Positions 29,127 through 39,701 are shown, counted from the first letter of the stretch. The stretch is 64,000 bases of DNA from Flavobacterium fragile (GCF_023634865.1 NZ_JAMLJN010000008.1:1-64000), one strand, 5' to 3'. Notes: generated by a model not told the origin, from the sequence alone. Program-made: numbers and translations.

Positions 29127-29154
29127 AAGGATAAACTTAAAAAAGTTTATCCTT
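29127..29154 (-). terminator. Terminator of the ribosomal protein operon (after rplQ)
   Basis: A 12-bp perfect stem (AAGGATAAACTT, 29127-29138, with AAGTTTATCCTT, 29143-29154) and four-base A loop is followed on the minus strand by a run of eight or more T. It closes the long rplC-rplQ unit. Confidence 0.9.
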
Positions 29155-29181
29155 ATTATTTTTACATGAAAATCATAATGA

Positions 29182-29667
29182 TTATTCTGTAGCTTCAGTA
29201 TTTTCAGAAGTTTCAGTAGCAGGAGCTTCAGAAGAAGTGCTTTCTGTTTTCTTAGCTCTACCACGACGAGTCGTTTTCTTAACTTCTTTTTTACCACCAT
29301 TATACAATGTATTGAAATCTACTAACTCAATCATTGCCATGTCAGCGTTATCTCCTAAACGATTACCTAACTTGATGATACGAGTGTATCCTCCTGGACG
29401 GTCACCTACTTTAGCAGCAACTTCTCTGAACAATTCGGTAACTGCATATTTATCTCTTAAATAAGAGAAACAAATACGACGATTGTGAGTTGTATCTTCT
29501 TTTGATTTTGTTACTAATGGTTCAATAAATTGTTTTAAAGCTTTTGCTTTAGCAACAGTAGTATTAATACGTTTATGCTCTATTAACGAACAAGCCATAT
29601 TAGCTAACATAGCTTTTCTATGTCCTGTTTGTCTACTTAAATGATTATTTTTTTTTCCGTGTCTCAT
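29182..29667 (-). CDS. rplQ: 50S ribosomal protein L17
   Basis: The L17 core ('[20 protein letters not shown]', '[19 protein letters not shown]') covers about residues 1-118. After it comes a 40-residue low-complexity tail, first basic then Thr/Ser/Glu/Ala-rich, as in other Bacteroidota L17 proteins. It is the last gene of the alpha-operon end of the cluster, right before the terminator. Confidence 0.97.
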   Translation of the reverse strand: MRHGKKNNHLSRQTGHRKAMLANMACSLIEHKRINTTVAKAKALKQFIEPLVTKSKEDTTHNRRICFSYLRDKYAVTELFREVAAKVGDRPGGYTRIIKLGNRLGDNADMAMIELVDFNTLYNGGKKEVKKTTRRGRAKKTESTSSEAPATETSENTEATE

Positions 29668-29729
29668 GACGTCTATTATTAATCTTCATCTTGCATCAAT
29701 CCATTTAAGGAGCGCAAAATATGAAGCAA

Positions 29730-30722
29730 TTATTCTTTATCTAACTTATATTTAGTTAAGTCCATTCCGAATGTAAGGTTTTTATTTGCCACTAACTCGT
29801 CTAATTCAGTTAATGATTTTTTACCAAAATTACGGAACTTCATTAAGTCGTTCTTGTTGAAAGATACTAAATCACCTAATGTATCAACTTCAGCCGCTTT
29901 TAAACAATTTAATGCTCTAACAGATAAGTCCATATCAACTAATTTAGTTTTCAATAACTGTCTCATGTGAAGAGATTCTTCATCGTAAGACTCAGTTTGA
30001 GCTATTTCATCTGCCTCAAGAGTAATTCTTTCGTCAGAGAACAACATAAAGTGGTGGATTAACGTCTTAGCAGCTTCAGTTAATGCATCTTTAGGATGGA
30101 TAGAACCATCTGTAATGATTTCAAAAACTAGTTTTTCGTAGTCTGTTTTTTGTTCCACACGGAAATTTTCAATAGCATATTTTACATTCTTTACTGGAGT
30201 GTAAATAGAATCTGTAAAAATAGTCCCTATTGGAGCATTTGACTTTTTGTTCTCTTCAGCAGGAACGTATCCTCTACCTTTTTCGATAGAAAGTTCCATA
30301 TTGATAGCTGTTTTACTATCTAAATTACAGATAACTAAATCTGGATTTAAAACTTGAAAACCAGAGATGAATTTTTGAAAATCACCTGCAGTAATCTTGT
30401 CTTTCCCCGAAAGAGAGATAGAAACAGATTCATTATCAATATCTTCAATTTGACGTTTAAAACGTACTTGTTTAAGATTTAAAATAATTTCTGTAACATC
30501 TTCAACAACACCAGAAATTGTAGAGAACTCATGTTCTACACCTTCAATTCTTACTGATGTAATTGCATATCCTTCAAGAGAAGAAAGCAAAACTCTTCTA
30601 AGTGCATTACCAACAGTCAATCCGTAACCAGGTTCCAAAGGTCTAAATTCAAATTTACCTTCGAAATCTGTAGAATCGATCATGATAACTTTATCGGGCT
30701 TTTGAAAATTAAATATTGCCAT
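29730..30722 (-). CDS. rpoA: RNA polymerase alpha subunit
   Basis: This 330-residue subunit has an N-terminal dimerisation domain ('[22 protein letters not shown]') needed for core assembly. A linker leads to the C-terminal helix-hairpin-helix domain ('[21 protein letters not shown]', with the DNA/UP-element-contacting Arg kept). Normal length; 20 bp after rpsD and 62 bp before rplQ. Confidence 0.98.
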   Translation of the reverse strand: MAIFNFQKPDKVIMIDSTDFEGKFEFRPLEPGYGLTVGNALRRVLLSSLEGYAITSVRIEGVEHEFSTISGVVEDVTEIILNLKQVRFKRQIEDIDNESVSISLSGKDKITAGDFQKFISGFQVLNPDLVICNLDSKTAINMELSIEKGRGYVPAEENKKSNAPIGTIFTDSIYTPVKNVKYAIENFRVEQKTDYEKLVFEIITDGSIHPKDALTEAAKTLIHHFMLFSDERITLEADEIAQTESYDEESLHMRQLLKTKLVDMDLSVRALNCLKAAEVDTLGDLVSFNKNDLMKFRNFGKKSLTELDELVANKNLTFGMDLTKYKLDKE

Positions 30723-30742
30723 ATTTCGACTAATGTCAATTA

Positions 30743-31348
30743 TTATTTGTTATACAACTCAACGATTAGTTGTTCTTTAATATTTTCTGGAATTTGAAGT
30801 CTTTGAGGTACAGAAACAAAAGTACCTTCTTTAGTATCGTTATTCCAAGTAATCCACTCATAAACATGAGAAGACGCAGCTAAAGAACGGTCAATAGCTT
30901 CAAGAGATTTTGATTTTTCTCGTACAGCAACTTTATCACCCGCTTTTAAGTGGTAAGAAGGAACGTTAACCACTTCACCATTAACAGTGATGTGTCTGTG
31001 AGATACAATTTGACGAGCAGCTCTACGAGAAGGAGCGATACCCATTCTGTAAACTACGTTATCTAAACGAGCTTCACATAGTTGTAATAAAATTTCACCT
31101 GTTACTCCAGAAGCAGCAGATGCTTTTTTGAATAAGTTTCTGAATTGTTTTTCTAAAATACCATAAGTATATTTAGCTTTTTGCTTTTCCATTAACTGAA
31201 CAGCGTATTCAGATTTTTTACCTCTCTTTTTAGCTAAACCATGTTGCCCTGGAGGGTAATTTCTTTTTTCGAAGGCTTTATCATCTCCGAAGATTGCTTC
31301 GCCAAATTTACGAGCAATTTTTGTTTTTGGACCAGTATATCTTGCCAT
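30743..31348 (-). CDS. rpsD: 30S ribosomal protein S4
   Basis: This 201-residue primary 16S-binding protein has the S4 RNA-binding motif in the middle ('[30 protein letters not shown]'-type region, about residues 90-150). The N-terminal zinc-ligand cysteines found in some S4 proteins are absent (C- form). The ATG follows a hairpin-plus-U-tract by 17 bases, which suggests control of this gene inside the operon. Confidence 0.97.
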   Translation of the reverse strand: MARYTGPKTKIARKFGEAIFGDDKAFEKRNYPPGQHGLAKKRGKKSEYAVQLMEKQKAKYTYGILEKQFRNLFKKASAASGVTGEILLQLCEARLDNVVYRMGIAPSRRAARQIVSHRHITVNGEVVNVPSYHLKAGDKVAVREKSKSLEAIDRSLAASSHVYEWITWNNDTKEGTFVSVPQRLQIPENIKEQLIVELYNK

Positions 31349-31417
31349 TTTAAAAAATTAAAAAAGGTAGGAATTATGAATTCAGGTCTTATATCCTTCG
31401 ATAATTTTAAACCTACC
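31349..31417 (-). promoter_or_regulatory. Attenuator-like hairpin in the rpsK-rpsD spacer
   Basis: Read on the minus strand, GGTAGG (31417-31412) and a nearby AATTAT pair with ATAATT and CCTACC (31371-31366). The stem is followed directly by a U-rich tract that ends at the rpsD ATG. The shape is that of an intrinsic terminator placed within an operon. S4 is a known autoregulator of its own mRNA in Escherichia coli and Bacillus subtilis, so an S4-responsive attenuator is a fair guess, not shown. Confidence 0.5.
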
Positions 31418-31432
31418 CGTGTTATACTTAAA

Positions 31433-31816
31433 TTATACTCTTCTTCTTTTCGGAGGACGACATCCGTTGTGAGGCATTGGAGTTACATCAATGATTTCTG
31501 TAACTTCAACTCCTGAGTTATGGATTGATCTAATAGCAGATTCTCTACCATTTCCTGGACCTTTCACATAAACTTTAACTTTTTTAAGTCCAGCTTCAAG
31601 AGCTACTTTACTACAATCTTCTGCTGCCATTTGAGCTGCATAAGGAGTATTCTTTTTAGAACCTCTAAAGCCCATTTTACCAGCTGAAGACCAAGAAATT
31701 ACTTCACCTTTCTTGTTTGTCAAAGAAATGATGATGTTGTTAAAAGTAGCATTAATATGTGCTTCTCCCGAAGATTCAACGATAACTTTACGTTTTTTTG
31801 CAGTTGCTTTAGCCAT
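31433..31816 (-). CDS. rpsK: 30S ribosomal protein S11
   Basis: This 127-residue platform protein of the small subunit shows family motifs '[17 protein letters not shown]', '[20 protein letters not shown]' and the C-terminal '[18 protein letters not shown]'. It lies 12 bp after rpsM; the 84-bp gap to rpsD that follows is unusually long for this operon. Confidence 0.98.
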   Translation of the reverse strand: MAKATAKKRKVIVESSGEAHINATFNNIIISLTNKKGEVISWSSAGKMGFRGSKKNTPYAAQMAAEDCSKVALEAGLKKVKVYVKGPGNGRESAIRSIHNSGVEVTEIIDVTPMPHNGCRPPKRRRV

Positions 31817-31827
31817 ATTATTACTTA

Positions 31828-32202
31828 TTATTTAGTTGCTTTTTTCTTGTTAGCAACAGTTTTTCTCTTACCTTTTCTAGTTCTAGAGTTGTTTTTAGTT
31901 CTTTGACCTCTTAATGGAAGTCCAGCTCTATGACGAATACCTCTTTGACATCCGATATCCATTAAACGTTTGATGTTTAATTGAACTTCTGAACGCAATT
32001 CACCTTCAATTTTGTAGTATGATACCGCATCACGGATCGCTCCGATCTCGTCATCATTCCAATCTTGAACTTTCTTGTCTTCGCTCACTTGAGCTTTAGC
32101 TAAAATATCTTTAGCTCTGCTTTTACCAATACCAAAAATGTATGTTAAAGCAATGATTCCTCTTTTTTGTTTAGGTATATCTACCCCTGCAATTCTTGCC
32201 AT
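31828..32202 (-). CDS. rpsM: 30S ribosomal protein S13
   Basis: This 124-residue head protein touches the P-site tRNA and the L5 bridge. '[21 protein letters not shown]' begins the protein and '[24 protein letters not shown]' ends its core; the basic C-terminal tail runs '[13 protein letters not shown]'. It follows rpmJ by two bases. Confidence 0.98.
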   Translation of the reverse strand: MARIAGVDIPKQKRGIIALTYIFGIGKSRAKDILAKAQVSEDKKVQDWNDDEIGAIRDAVSYYKIEGELRSEVQLNIKRLMDIGCQRGIRHRAGLPLRGQRTKNNSRTRKGKRKTVANKKKATK

Positions 32203-32204
32203 AA

Positions 32205-32321
32205 TTATCCTTGTCTTTGTTTAAATCTAGGATTCTTTTTGTTAATAACGTATAATCTTCCTTTTCTACGTACAATAATGCACTCGGCACTTCTCTTTTT
32301 AACTGATGCTCTTACTTTCAT
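32205..32321 (-). CDS. rpmJ: 50S ribosomal protein L36 (zinc-independent form)
   Basis: The 38-codon frame between infA and rpsM begins '[14 protein letters not shown]', continues '[19 protein letters not shown]' and ends 'RQG'. Position, length and the basic L36 pattern leave no doubt. Of the four usual zinc ligands (three Cys, one His) only one Cys remains, so this is a C- form that should fold without zinc. The ATG at 32321-32319 lies 10 bp after infA. Confidence 0.96.
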
Positions 32322-32331
32322 TTTAATAGCT

Positions 32332-32547
32332 TTAGTATCTATAAGTAATTCTTGCTTTAGACAAATCGTAAGGACTCATTTCAAGTTTAACCTTGTCACC
32401 TGGTAACAACTTAATATAATGCATACGCATTTTACCAGAGATATGAGCAATTACAACGTGCCCGTTTTCTAATTCTACACGAAACATAGCATTTGACAAT
32501 GCTTCAATAATTGTTCCGTCTTGTTCTATTGCTGATTGTTTTGCCAT
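32332..32547 (-). CDS. infA: Translation initiation factor IF-1
   Basis: This 71-residue single OB-fold protein binds the A site of the 30S subunit during initiation. '[25 protein letters not shown]'-type start, '[19 protein letters not shown]' and '[12 protein letters not shown]' match the family from end to end. It lies between secY (5 bp) and rpmJ. Confidence 0.98.
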   Translation of the reverse strand: MAKQSAIEQDGTIIEALSNAMFRVELENGHVVIAHISGKMRMHYIKLLPGDKVKLEMSPYDLSKARITYRY

Positions 32548-32552
32548 AAAAA

Positions 32553-33896
32553 TTAAGCTACTGCTTTTCTATTTTTACCACTTTTCATCAAACCATCATA
32601 GTGTTTATTCAATAAATAAGAATTTATTTGCTGAATAGTATCAATTGCAACTCCAACCATGATTAGTAAAGAAGTACCTCCATAAAAATAACCCCAAGCA
32701 CCTTGTACTCCAAGTAAACTTACTGCAATAGCTGGGAACACAGCTACTAAAGCAAGAAATAATGAACCTGGAAAAGTAATTAAAGACATAATTTTATCTA
32801 GGTAATCTCCAGTTTCAACACCTGGCTTAACACCTGGTATGAAACCTCCACTTCTTTTTAAATCATCAGCCATCTTATTAGTTGGCACTGTAATTGCGGT
32901 GTAAAAGTACGTAAAAATTACGATTAACAAAGCAAAAACAATATTATATACTAAACCAAATGGATCGTTGAACATTCCTGCAATAGATAGCGCAGTATCT
33001 GATTCTTTTGCCAAACCAGAGACAGCAGCAGGAATAAACATAATAGCTTGAGCAAAAATGATAGGCATAACACCTGACGCATTAAGTTTTAATGGGATAA
33101 ACTGTCTGTTACCACCCATCATGTCTTCTTCAAAATCCCCAGTCACGGTACGTCTTGCATACTGCACTGGAATTTTTCTTACAGCCATTACTAATAAAAT
33201 ACATGAAATTATCACTAAGAACCAAAGTATTAATTCAATTACTATCATCATAACTCCTCCATTTGCCTGAGAAGTTCTAGATGAAAACTCTTGAATAAAT
33301 GCTTGTGGCATTCTTGCAATAATACCTACCATTATCAATAAAGAGATACCATTACCAATACCTTTATCAGTAATTTTTTCTCCTAACCACATTGCAAAAA
33401 TAGTTCCAGTTACTAAAATAAGAACTGAAGAGTATATGAAAGTTGGACCAGTTAACATGAATGCTTCACCAGGTAAAGTTCTATACAAGTTATAAATATA
33501 ACCTGGTCCTTGAACTAAAGTAATTAAGATCGTTAACCATCTTGTAATTTGGTTAATTTTCTTTCTACCACTTTCACCATCTTTTTGTAATTTTTGTAAA
33601 TATGGCACCGCAATTCCCATTAATTGAACTACGATGGAAGCTGATATATATGGCATGATACCTAATGCAAATACAGAAGCTTGCGAAAACGCACCTCCTG
33701 TAAATACATTGATTAACCATCCGATACCTTCATCAGTTTGGTTTGTAAGATTTGTCAATTTAGTAGCATCAATCCCCGGAAGGGTAACTTGCGCACCAAA
33801 ACGGTACACTAATAATAATCCAAGAGTTAATAAAATACGATTTTTTAACTCTTCGATTTTCCAAACGTTGATGAATGAATCTATAAATTTCTTCAT
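32553..33896 (-). CDS. secY: Protein translocase subunit SecY
   Basis: This 447-residue channel of the Sec translocon has ten hydrophobic segments. Signature regions visible are '[18 protein letters not shown]', the plug/TM2 region '[17 protein letters not shown]', '[10 protein letters not shown]' and 'YARRTVTGD' in the cytoplasmic loops, and '[22 protein letters not shown]' before TM9. Only the rplO stop (12 bp) and infA start (5 bp) flank it, so expression is tied to the ribosomal proteins. Confidence 0.98.
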   Translation of the reverse strand: MKKFIDSFINVWKIEELKNRILLTLGLLLVYRFGAQVTLPGIDATKLTNLTNQTDEGIGWLINVFTGGAFSQASVFALGIMPYISASIVVQLMGIAVPYLQKLQKDGESGRKKINQITRWLTILITLVQGPGYIYNLYRTLPGEAFMLTGPTFIYSSVLILVTGTIFAMWLGEKITDKGIGNGISLLIMVGIIARMPQAFIQEFSSRTSQANGGVMMIVIELILWFLVIISCILLVMAVRKIPVQYARRTVTGDFEEDMMGGNRQFIPLKLNASGVMPIIFAQAIMFIPAAVSGLAKESDTALSIAGMFNDPFGLVYNIVFALLIVIFTYFYTAITVPTNKMADDLKRSGGFIPGVKPGVETGDYLDKIMSLITFPGSLFLALVAVFPAIAVSLLGVQGAWGYFYGGTSLLIMVGVAIDTIQQINSYLLNKHYDGLMKSGKNRKAVA

Positions 33897-33908
33897 TTTA
33901 CTAAAGGA

Positions 33909-34361
33909 TTATAAAGTTACAGCTTCCCCACCAGCAGCCTCGATAGCCGCTTTTGCAGATGCAGTAAATTTGTGAGCACTTACTTTAAGTTTTGTTTTTA
34001 GCTCACCTCTTCCTAAAATCTTTACTAAGCTATTTTTTGTAGCTAAACGCGTATCTACAAATACAGAAAAATCTACTGTATCAGTTACTACACCGTTATC
34101 TACTAATAATTGTAACGAATCAAGATTAATACCTTGATATTCTACTCTATTGATGTTCTTGAAACCAAACTTAGGAACACGTCTTTGAAGTGGCATTTGA
34201 CCTCCTTCAAAACCAATTTTCTTAGAGTATCCAGAACGAGACTTAGCTCCTTTGTGACCACGTGCAGCAGTACCACCTTTACCAGAACCTTCTCCTCTAC
34301 CTACTCTTTTATTTTGGTTGTGAACTGAACCTTCAGCTGGTTGTAAGTTACTTAAATTCAT
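33909..34361 (-). CDS. rplO: 50S ribosomal protein L15
   Basis: This 150-residue protein starts with a long basic extension ('KRVGRGEGSGKGGTAARGHKG') that threads into 23S rRNA. The globular domain has 'FEGGQMPLQRRVPKFGF' and the closing 'VSAHKFTASAKAAIEAAGG'. Start and length are typical. Confidence 0.98.
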   Translation of the reverse strand: MNLSNLQPAEGSVHNQNKRVGRGEGSGKGGTAARGHKGAKSRSGYSKKIGFEGGQMPLQRRVPKFGFKNINRVEYQGINLDSLQLLVDNGVVTDTVDFSVFVDTRLATKNSLVKILGRGELKTKLKVSAHKFTASAKAAIEAAGGEAVTL

Positions 34362-34373
34362 AACTGTATAGTG

Positions 34374-34556
34374 TTATTTAGTTTCTTCAACAGAAACTAA
34401 GTGTTTAACTTTATTTACCATTCCAAGGATAGCAGGATTTGCATCATGCTCAACAACTTGTCCCATTTTACGAAGACCTAAAGCTTCCAAAGTTCTCTTT
34501 TGATCAAGAGGACAATTGATTTTACTTCTTACTTGTTTTACTTTTAATTTTGCCAT
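34374..34556 (-). CDS. rpmD: 50S ribosomal protein L30
   Basis: This 60-residue protein reads 'KVKQVRSKINCPLDQKRTLEALGLRKMGQVVEH', the single L30 fold, and ends 'GMVNKVKHLVSVEE'. It is present between rpsE and rplO, as in most bacteria. Confidence 0.97.
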   Translation of the reverse strand: MAKLKVKQVRSKINCPLDQKRTLEALGLRKMGQVVEHDANPAILGMVNKVKHLVSVEETK

Positions 34557-34569
34557 GATTTCCTGTTAA

Positions 34570-35094
34570 TTAACCTTTGAATACTTTTTCTAAAGATACT
34601 CCTCTTTGTTTAGCCACAGTAGCAGCACTTCTCATTTGTAATAAAGCATCAAAAGTTGCTTTTACCACATTGTGAGGGTTAGATGAACCTTGCGATTTAG
34701 ATAATACATCGTGAACACCTACAGACTCCAATACCGCACGAACAGCACCACCAGCAATAACTCCAGTACCGTGAGAAGCAGGCATTAAGAATACTCTAGC
34801 ACCACCAAATTTACCTTTTTGCTCATGAGGAACAGACTGACCTTGAAGAGGAATTCTAACTAAGTTTTTCTTAGCATCTTCCACCGCTTTAGCGATTGCT
34901 TCAGAAACATCTTTAGATTTTCCTAATCCATGACCCACTACTCCGTTTTCATCACCAACTACTACGATAGCAGAGAAACCAAATGCTCTACCTCCTTTAG
35001 TAACTTTAGTAACACGATTTACACTCACCAAACGATCTTTTAATTCAAGACCTCCTGGTTTTACAATCTCTACGTTTTTATAATTATGATACAT
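34570..35094 (-). CDS. rpsE: 30S ribosomal protein S5
   Basis: This 174-residue protein contains a double-stranded-RNA-binding-like N-domain ('[19 protein letters not shown]', '[20 protein letters not shown]') and a C-domain ('[21 protein letters not shown]'). It is part of the decoding-fidelity cluster with S4 and S12; no odd residues are seen in these segments. Confidence 0.98.
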   Translation of the reverse strand: MYHNYKNVEIVKPGGLELKDRLVSVNRVTKVTKGGRAFGFSAIVVVGDENGVVGHGLGKSKDVSEAIAKAVEDAKKNLVRIPLQGQSVPHEQKGKFGGARVFLMPASHGTGVIAGGAVRAVLESVGVHDVLSKSQGSSNPHNVVKATFDALLQMRSAATVAKQRGVSLEKVFKG

Positions 35095-35102
35095 AATTTT
35101 TC

Positions 35103-35453
35103 TTAGAATTTAAGTCCAGCTTCTCTAGCACCTTCAGCTAATGATTTCACACGTCCATGGTATAAATACCCTCCTCTATCAAAAGAGATAGTAGTGATAC
35201 CAGCTTTAAGAGCTTTTTCAGCAACTAATTTACCAACTGCTTTTGCAGTTTCTACAGCAGTACCTTGAGCAACACCTTTATCTCTTGATGAAGCTGCTAC
35301 CAAAGTAGTACCATTTACGTCATCTATGATTTGCGCATAGATTTCTTTATTACTTCTGAATACAGAAAGTCTTGGTTGAGCAGCAGTTCCGCTTACAATC
35401 TTTCTGATTCTGAACTTAATTCTTTGTCTTCTTTCAGATTTTGTTAATGACAT
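35103..35453 (-). CDS. rplR: 50S ribosomal protein L18
   Basis: This 116-residue 5S rRNA-binding protein shows '[31 protein letters not shown]' as the RNA-binding face and the closing '[26 protein letters not shown]'. It lies eight bp before rpsE. Confidence 0.98.
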   Translation of the reverse strand: MSLTKSERRQRIKFRIRKIVSGTAAQPRLSVFRSNKEIYAQIIDDVNGTTLVAASSRDKGVAQGTAVETAKAVGKLVAEKALKAGITTISFDRGGYLYHGRVKSLAEGAREAGLKF

Positions 35454-35464
35454 AGTCTTAATTT

Positions 35465-36007
35465 TTAAGCTGATTTACCTGCTTTTCTTCTTAGTTCTTC
35501 TCCTACAAACTTAACTCCTTTTCCTTTATATGGCTCAGGTTTGCGGAAACCTCTGATCTTCGCAGCTACTTGACCTAATAATTGTTTGTCGAATGAAGAT
35601 AATTTCACTATCGGATTTTTACCTTTTTCTGATACTGTTTCAACAGTAACCTCTTTTACAACTTCTAGAACGATGTTGTGAGAGAAACCTAAAGCTAAAT
35701 CAAGTTTTTGTCCTTGATTAGAAGCTCTGTATCCAACTCCAACTAATTCTAATTCTTTTGTAAAACCTTCAGAAACACCAACAATCATGTTGTTGATTAA
35801 TGAACGATAAAGTCCGTGTTTCGCTCTCTCAGTTTTGTAATCAGATGAACGTTCAACGATAACTTGGTTATCTTCGATTTTAACGGTTACATCAGAAAAT
35901 TCTTGAGTAAGCTCGCCTAATTTTCCTTTTACTGTAATTACAGCATCTTTAACCTCTACAGTTACTCCAGCTGGAATTGCAATTGGATTTTTACCTATTC
36001 TTGACAT
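35465..36007 (-). CDS. rplF: 50S ribosomal protein L6
   Basis: This 180-residue protein has two similar alpha/beta domains. The beginning is '[21 protein letters not shown]' and the second domain carries the L6 signature '[17 protein letters not shown]' near the C-terminus, which contacts the sarcin-ricin loop region. Confidence 0.98.
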   Translation of the reverse strand: MSRIGKNPIAIPAGVTVEVKDAVITVKGKLGELTQEFSDVTVKIEDNQVIVERSSDYKTERAKHGLYRSLINNMIVGVSEGFTKELELVGVGYRASNQGQKLDLALGFSHNIVLEVVKEVTVETVSEKGKNPIVKLSSFDKQLLGQVAAKIRGFRKPEPYKGKGVKFVGEELRRKAGKSA

Positions 36008-36022
36008 TGTCTCGTCTTTTTA

Positions 36023-36421
36023 TTAATATACGTAACAAATTACCTCTCCACCAACATTTAATTGCTTAGCTTGTTTTCCTGTCATCAATCCTTTTGATGT
36101 AGAAACAATAGCAATACCTAAACCATTTAAGATTCTTGGCAAGTCTGATGAACTAGCATATTTACGTAAACCTGGTTTACTAATTCTTTGGATATCTTTA
36201 ATTACAGACTCTTTCGTGTCTTTATCATATTTAAGTGCAATTTTGATTGTACCTTGAACAGTAGAATCGTCAAATTTGTAACTTAAGATAAACCCTTGAT
36301 CGAATAAAATCTTTGTGATTTCTTTCTTCATATTAGAAGCAGGAATTTCAACCACTTTGTGATTAGCTCTTACTGCATTTCTAACACGAGTTAGATAATC
36401 GGCAATTGGATCTGTATACAT
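36023..36421 (-). CDS. rpsH: 30S ribosomal protein S8
   Basis: This 132-residue 16S-binding protein has '[26 protein letters not shown]' at the N-terminus and the rRNA-binding segment '[21 protein letters not shown]' near the end. In Escherichia coli S8 represses the spc operon; here the 105-bp space before rpsH holds a strong hairpin (see 36446-36470). Confidence 0.98.
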   Translation of the reverse strand: MYTDPIADYLTRVRNAVRANHKVVEIPASNMKKEITKILFDQGFILSYKFDDSTVQGTIKIALKYDKDTKESVIKDIQRISKPGLRKYASSSDLPRILNGLGIAIVSTSKGLMTGKQAKQLNVGGEVICYVY

Positions 36422-36445
36422 ATGTATAAAATTACGGTTATGGTT

Positions 36446-36470
36446 TTCAATCCGCCCTCAGCGGATTGAA
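36446..36470 (-). promoter_or_regulatory. Strong hairpin in the rpsN-rpsH spacer
   Basis: TTCAATCCGC (36446-36455) and GCGGATTGAA (36461-36470) form a 10-bp perfect stem around CCTCA, 25 bases upstream of the rpsH ATG. It lacks a U-tract on the minus strand, so it is not a usual terminator. It may be an mRNA-processing or protein-binding site. Confidence 0.5.
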
Positions 36471-36526
36471 CCTTTAACCAATTAAACTTATTTTTTGGAT
36501 TGCAAAAGTAATAACTTTTTTTGGAA

Positions 36527-36796
36527 TTACCAAGATGCTTTTTTTACACCTGGAATTAATCCTTGATTTGCCATTTCACGGAATGTTACACGAGAAATAC
36601 CAAACTGACGCATATACCCTCTTGGTCTACCTGTTAATTTACAACGATTGTGTACTCTAACTGGACAAGAATTTTTTGGTAATTTTTGTAAACCTTCGAA
36701 ATCACCAGCTTCTTTTAAAGCTTTTCTTTTCTCAGCATACTTTTCTACTAATGCAATTCTTTTCACCTCACGGGCTTTCATTGATTCTTTAGCCAT
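36527..36796 (-). CDS. rpsN: 30S ribosomal protein S14 (zinc-independent form)
   Basis: This 89-residue protein is the long C- type S14: it keeps '[33 protein letters not shown]' but lacks the second CxxC-type zinc pair of the short form. It is three bp downstream of rplE. It is the last gene before a 105-bp gap within the operon. Confidence 0.97.
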   Translation of the reverse strand: MAKESMKAREVKRIALVEKYAEKRKALKEAGDFEGLQKLPKNSCPVRVHNRCKLTGRPRGYMRQFGISRVTFREMANQGLIPGVKKASW

Positions 36797-36799
36797 GTC

Positions 36800-37351
36800 T
36801 TAATTCTTTTTAAAAGGTAATCCTAATTCCGCTAATAATGCTTTTGCTTCTTTGTCTGTTTCAGCAGAAGTTACAAAAGTAATATCAAAACCAGCAATTT
36901 TATTTACTTTATCAATATCAATTTCTGGGAAAATGATTTGTTCTAACACTCCTAAATTGTAGTTCCCTCTACCATCAAATCCAGTAGATTTGATGCCGCT
37001 GAAGTCTCTAACACGTGGTAAAGATGAAGTAATCAATCTATCTAAGAATTCATACATTCTTTCTCCACGTAACGTTACTTTAGCACCAATTGGCATACCT
37101 TTTCTTAATTTGAAAGAAGCAACGTCTTTTTTAGAAATAGTAGCAACTGCTTTTTGTCCAGTAATTTTTGTTAATTCTTCAACAGCGTAATCTACTAATT
37201 TTTTATCAGATACAGCTGCACCAACTCCACGGCTAACAACAATTTTTTCAAGTTTAGGAACTTGCATTACATTTTTGTAACCGAACTCTTCTTTAAGAGC
37301 AGCAATAACTCTACTCTTATATTCTTCTTTTAGTCTAGGAATATATGCCAT
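36800..37351 (-). CDS. rplE: 50S ribosomal protein L5
   Basis: This 183-residue 5S-binding protein forms the B1b bridge with S13. The signature '[18 protein letters not shown]' and '[22 protein letters not shown]' fit the family, as does the closing '[11 protein letters not shown]'. It is spaced two bases from rplX. Confidence 0.98.
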   Translation of the reverse strand: MAYIPRLKEEYKSRVIAALKEEFGYKNVMQVPKLEKIVVSRGVGAAVSDKKLVDYAVEELTKITGQKAVATISKKDVASFKLRKGMPIGAKVTLRGERMYEFLDRLITSSLPRVRDFSGIKSTGFDGRGNYNLGVLEQIIFPEIDIDKVNKIAGFDITFVTSAETDKEAKALLAELGLPFKKN

Positions 37352-37353
37352 AA

Positions 37354-37668
37354 CTATAGTACTTGATTAGATTTTTTTGAAAATCTCACTTTCTTGTCTC
37401 CATCTTGTTTAAAACCAACTTTAGTCACTTCTTTTGACTTAGGATCAATTAAAGACAAGTTAGACACATGAATAGGAGCTTCTTTCTTAACGATTCCACC
37501 TTGAGGGTTTTTAGCACTTGGTTTAGTATGTTTCGAAACCATGTTAACTCCTTCAACAACCGCTTTGTTTTTCTCACGAAGAACTCTAAGAACTTTACCT
37601 TCAGAACCTTTGTGGTCTCCAGCAATAACTCTTACGATATCTCCTGATTTAATTTTTAGCTTTATCAT
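37354..37668 (-). CDS. rplX: 50S ribosomal protein L24
   Basis: This 104-residue KOW-motif protein helps start 50S assembly: '[21 protein letters not shown]' is the KOW signature, then '[23 protein letters not shown]'. The C-terminal basic stretch is normal. Confidence 0.98.
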   Translation of the reverse strand: MIKLKIKSGDIVRVIAGDHKGSEGKVLRVLREKNKAVVEGVNMVSKHTKPSAKNPQGGIVKKEAPIHVSNLSLIDPKSKEVTKVGFKQDGDKKVRFSKKSNQVL

Positions 37669-37679
37669 TTGTATAAGAA

Positions 37680-38048
37680 TTAAAGCACTTCAGGTGCTAA
37701 TGATACAATTTTCATGAATTGTTTTTCACGAAGTTCTCTGGCAACCGGACCAAAAACACGAGTTCCTCTCATTTCTCCTGCAGCGTTTAACAATACACAT
37801 GCGTTATCGTCAAAACGGATGTAAGATCCATCAGCTCTTCTCACTTCTTTTTTGGTACGTACAACTACTGCAGTAGATACTGCTCCTTTTTTAACGTTTC
37901 CGTTTGGAGTTGCATCTTTAATTGAAACTACAATTTTGTCACCAACAGAGGCATAACGACGTTTCGTTCCTCCTAAAACACGGATCGTAAGAACTTCTTT
38001 CGCTCCTGTGTTATCTGCTACTTTTAATCTTGACTCTTGTTGTACCAT
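37680..38048 (-). CDS. rplN: 50S ribosomal protein L14
   Basis: This 122-residue beta-barrel protein at the subunit interface begins '[22 protein letters not shown]' and carries '[18 protein letters not shown]' and '[14 protein letters not shown]', which mark L14 clearly. Confidence 0.98.
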
Positions 38049-38050
38049 AA

Positions 38051-38308
38051 TTACTTCGCTCTTTCAATGATTTCAACTAATCTCCAACATTTAGATTTAC
38101 TTAATGGACGTGTTTCCATAATTCTTACAGTATCTCCAATGTTACAATCGTTTGTTTCGTCGTGTGCAACGTATTTTTTAGTTTTTAACACGAACTTACC
38201 GTATAATGGGTGTTTCACTTTTGTAGTTTGTGACACAACAATAGATTTCTCCATTTTGTTTGAAGTCACTACACCAATTCTCTCTTTTCTTAAATTTCTT
38301 TTTTCCAT
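38051..38308 (-). CDS. rpsQ: 30S ribosomal protein S17
   Basis: This 85-residue OB-fold protein binds the 5' domain of 16S rRNA. The S17 signature '[23 protein letters not shown]' is complete, and '[20 protein letters not shown]' matches. It is two bases upstream of rplN. Confidence 0.98.
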   Translation of the reverse strand: MEKRNLRKERIGVVTSNKMEKSIVVSQTTKVKHPLYGKFVLKTKKYVAHDETNDCNIGDTVRIMETRPLSKSKCWRLVEIIERAK

Positions 38309-38326
38309 CTTTCAGCTAGTGTACAA

Positions 38327-38518
38327 TTATTGTAACTCTCTTTTAGTTAACTCTGTGTGTAATCTCGCAACTGATCTTCTTAAAGTTCTTAACTGAAGAG
38401 GATTTTGAATTGGAGATATTGCATGAGCATTTTTTAGGTCGGTATACGTTTTCTTTAACTGACTAAGTTGTTCTTGTAACTCAGCTGCAGATAGATTTTT
38501 AATTTCTGATTGTTTCAT
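38327..38518 (-). CDS. rpmC: 50S ribosomal protein L29
   Basis: This 63-residue two-helix protein near the peptide exit site (docking region for SRP and trigger factor) shows 'SEIKNLSAAELQEQLSQLKK' and 'NPLQLRTLRRSVARLHTEL' as the expected helices. Confidence 0.97.
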   Translation of the reverse strand: MKQSEIKNLSAAELQEQLSQLKKTYTDLKNAHAISPIQNPLQLRTLRRSVARLHTELTKRELQ

Positions 38519-38530
38519 AATAAATTTTGA

Positions 38531-38950
38531 TTATGCTTCGAAATCTCTAGCAACGATAAACTTAGTTTTAACAGGAAGTTTTTGAGCTGCTAAGCGTAAT
38601 GCTTCTTTAGCTACAGATAGAGGCACTCCTCCAACTTCAAACATAATTTTACCAGGTTTAACAACTGCAGCCCAATATTCAACTGCACCTTTACCTTTAC
38701 CCATACGTACTTCTAATGGTTTCTTTGTAATAGGCTTATCTGGAAATATTTTGATCCATAATTGACCCTCTCTCTTCATGAAACGTGTTGCTGCGATACG
38801 AGCTGCTTCAATTTGACGAGAAGTAATAAATGCAGAATCTAAAGATTTGATACCAAACATTCCGTTAGAAAGCTCGTGTCCTCTTTGAGAAACGCCTTTC
38901 ATTCTACCTTTCTGTACCTTACGGTATTTTGTTCTTTTAGGCTGTAACAT
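38531..38950 (-). CDS. rplP: 50S ribosomal protein L16
   Basis: This 139-residue protein near the A-site tRNA elbow begins '[19 protein letters not shown]' and contains '[20 protein letters not shown]', the core L16 motif. It is 12 bp upstream of rpmC. Confidence 0.98.
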   Translation of the reverse strand: MLQPKRTKYRKVQKGRMKGVSQRGHELSNGMFGIKSLDSAFITSRQIEAARIAATRFMKREGQLWIKIFPDKPITKKPLEVRMGKGKGAVEYWAAVVKPGKIMFEVGGVPLSVAKEALRLAAQKLPVKTKFIVARDFEA

Positions 38951-38969
38951 TTTTCTTTAGTTTAAATAA

Positions 38970-39701
38970 TTACTTTCTTTTGCGTGCGTTTGGTTTACCG
39001 TCTCTTTTTGGAGCAGATGATCCTGATGATTTAGACTGTTTTTTGTCCATACCAACTAACGGAGAAAGATCTCTTTTTCCATAAACCTCACCTTTCATTA
39101 TCCATACTTTGATACCCATTCTACCATAAGTAGTATGCGCTTCAGCTAATGAATAATCAATATCAGCTCTGAAAGTTGACAAAGGAATTCTACCTTCTTT
39201 GAAGTGTTCAGAACGTGCCATTTCAGCACCATTTAAACGTCCAGAAATCATAACTTTGATACCTTCAGCATTCATTCTCATTGCAGCCGCGATAGCCATT
39301 TTAATAGCTCTTCTGTAAGAGATTCTGCTTTCAATTTGACGAGCGATAGAAGTTGCCACTAAGTAAGCATCTAACTCAGGTCTTTTGATTTCAAAGATGT
39401 TGATTTGAACTTCTTTGTCAGTAATTTTCTTAAGTTCTTCTTTTAACTTGTCTACCTCTTGACCACCTTTTCCGATAATGATACCAGGTCTAGCAGTAGT
39501 GATAGTAACGGTTACAAGTTTTAAAGTTCTCTCGATAATTATTTTAGATACACTAGCTTTTGATAAACGTGCATGGATGTACTTACGGATTTTAGCATCT
39601 TCAGCGATTTTATCACCGTAATCATTTCCTCCATACCAGTTTGAGTCCCATCCTCTGATGATACCAAGTCTATTTCCGATTGGATTTGTCTTTTGTCCCA
39701 T
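38970..39701 (-). CDS. rpsC: 30S ribosomal protein S3
   Basis: This 243-residue head protein at the mRNA entry site has an N-terminal KH domain ('[20 protein letters not shown]', GxxG loop) and a C-domain ('[20 protein letters not shown]'). A lysine/serine-rich tail of about 25 residues ends the protein, longer than in Escherichia coli. Confidence 0.98.
   Translation of the reverse strand: MGQKTNPIGNRLGIIRGWDSNWYGGNDYGDKIAEDAKIRKYIHARLSKASVSKIIIERTLKLVTVTITTARPGIIIGKGGQEVDKLKEELKKITDKEVQINIFEIKRPELDAYLVATSIARQIESRISYRRAIKMAIAAAMRMNAEGIKVMISGRLNGAEMARSEHFKEGRIPLSTFRADIDYSLAEAHTTYGRMGIKVWIMKGEVYGKRDLSPLVGMDKKQSKSSGSSAPKRDGKPNARKRK

Noticed and set aside
36527..36796. Loss of zinc ligands in S14 and L36 as an adaptation unique to this strain
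   Set aside because: Zinc-free forms of both proteins are, as far as I know, usual in Flavobacteriia, so they are described but not reported as unusual.
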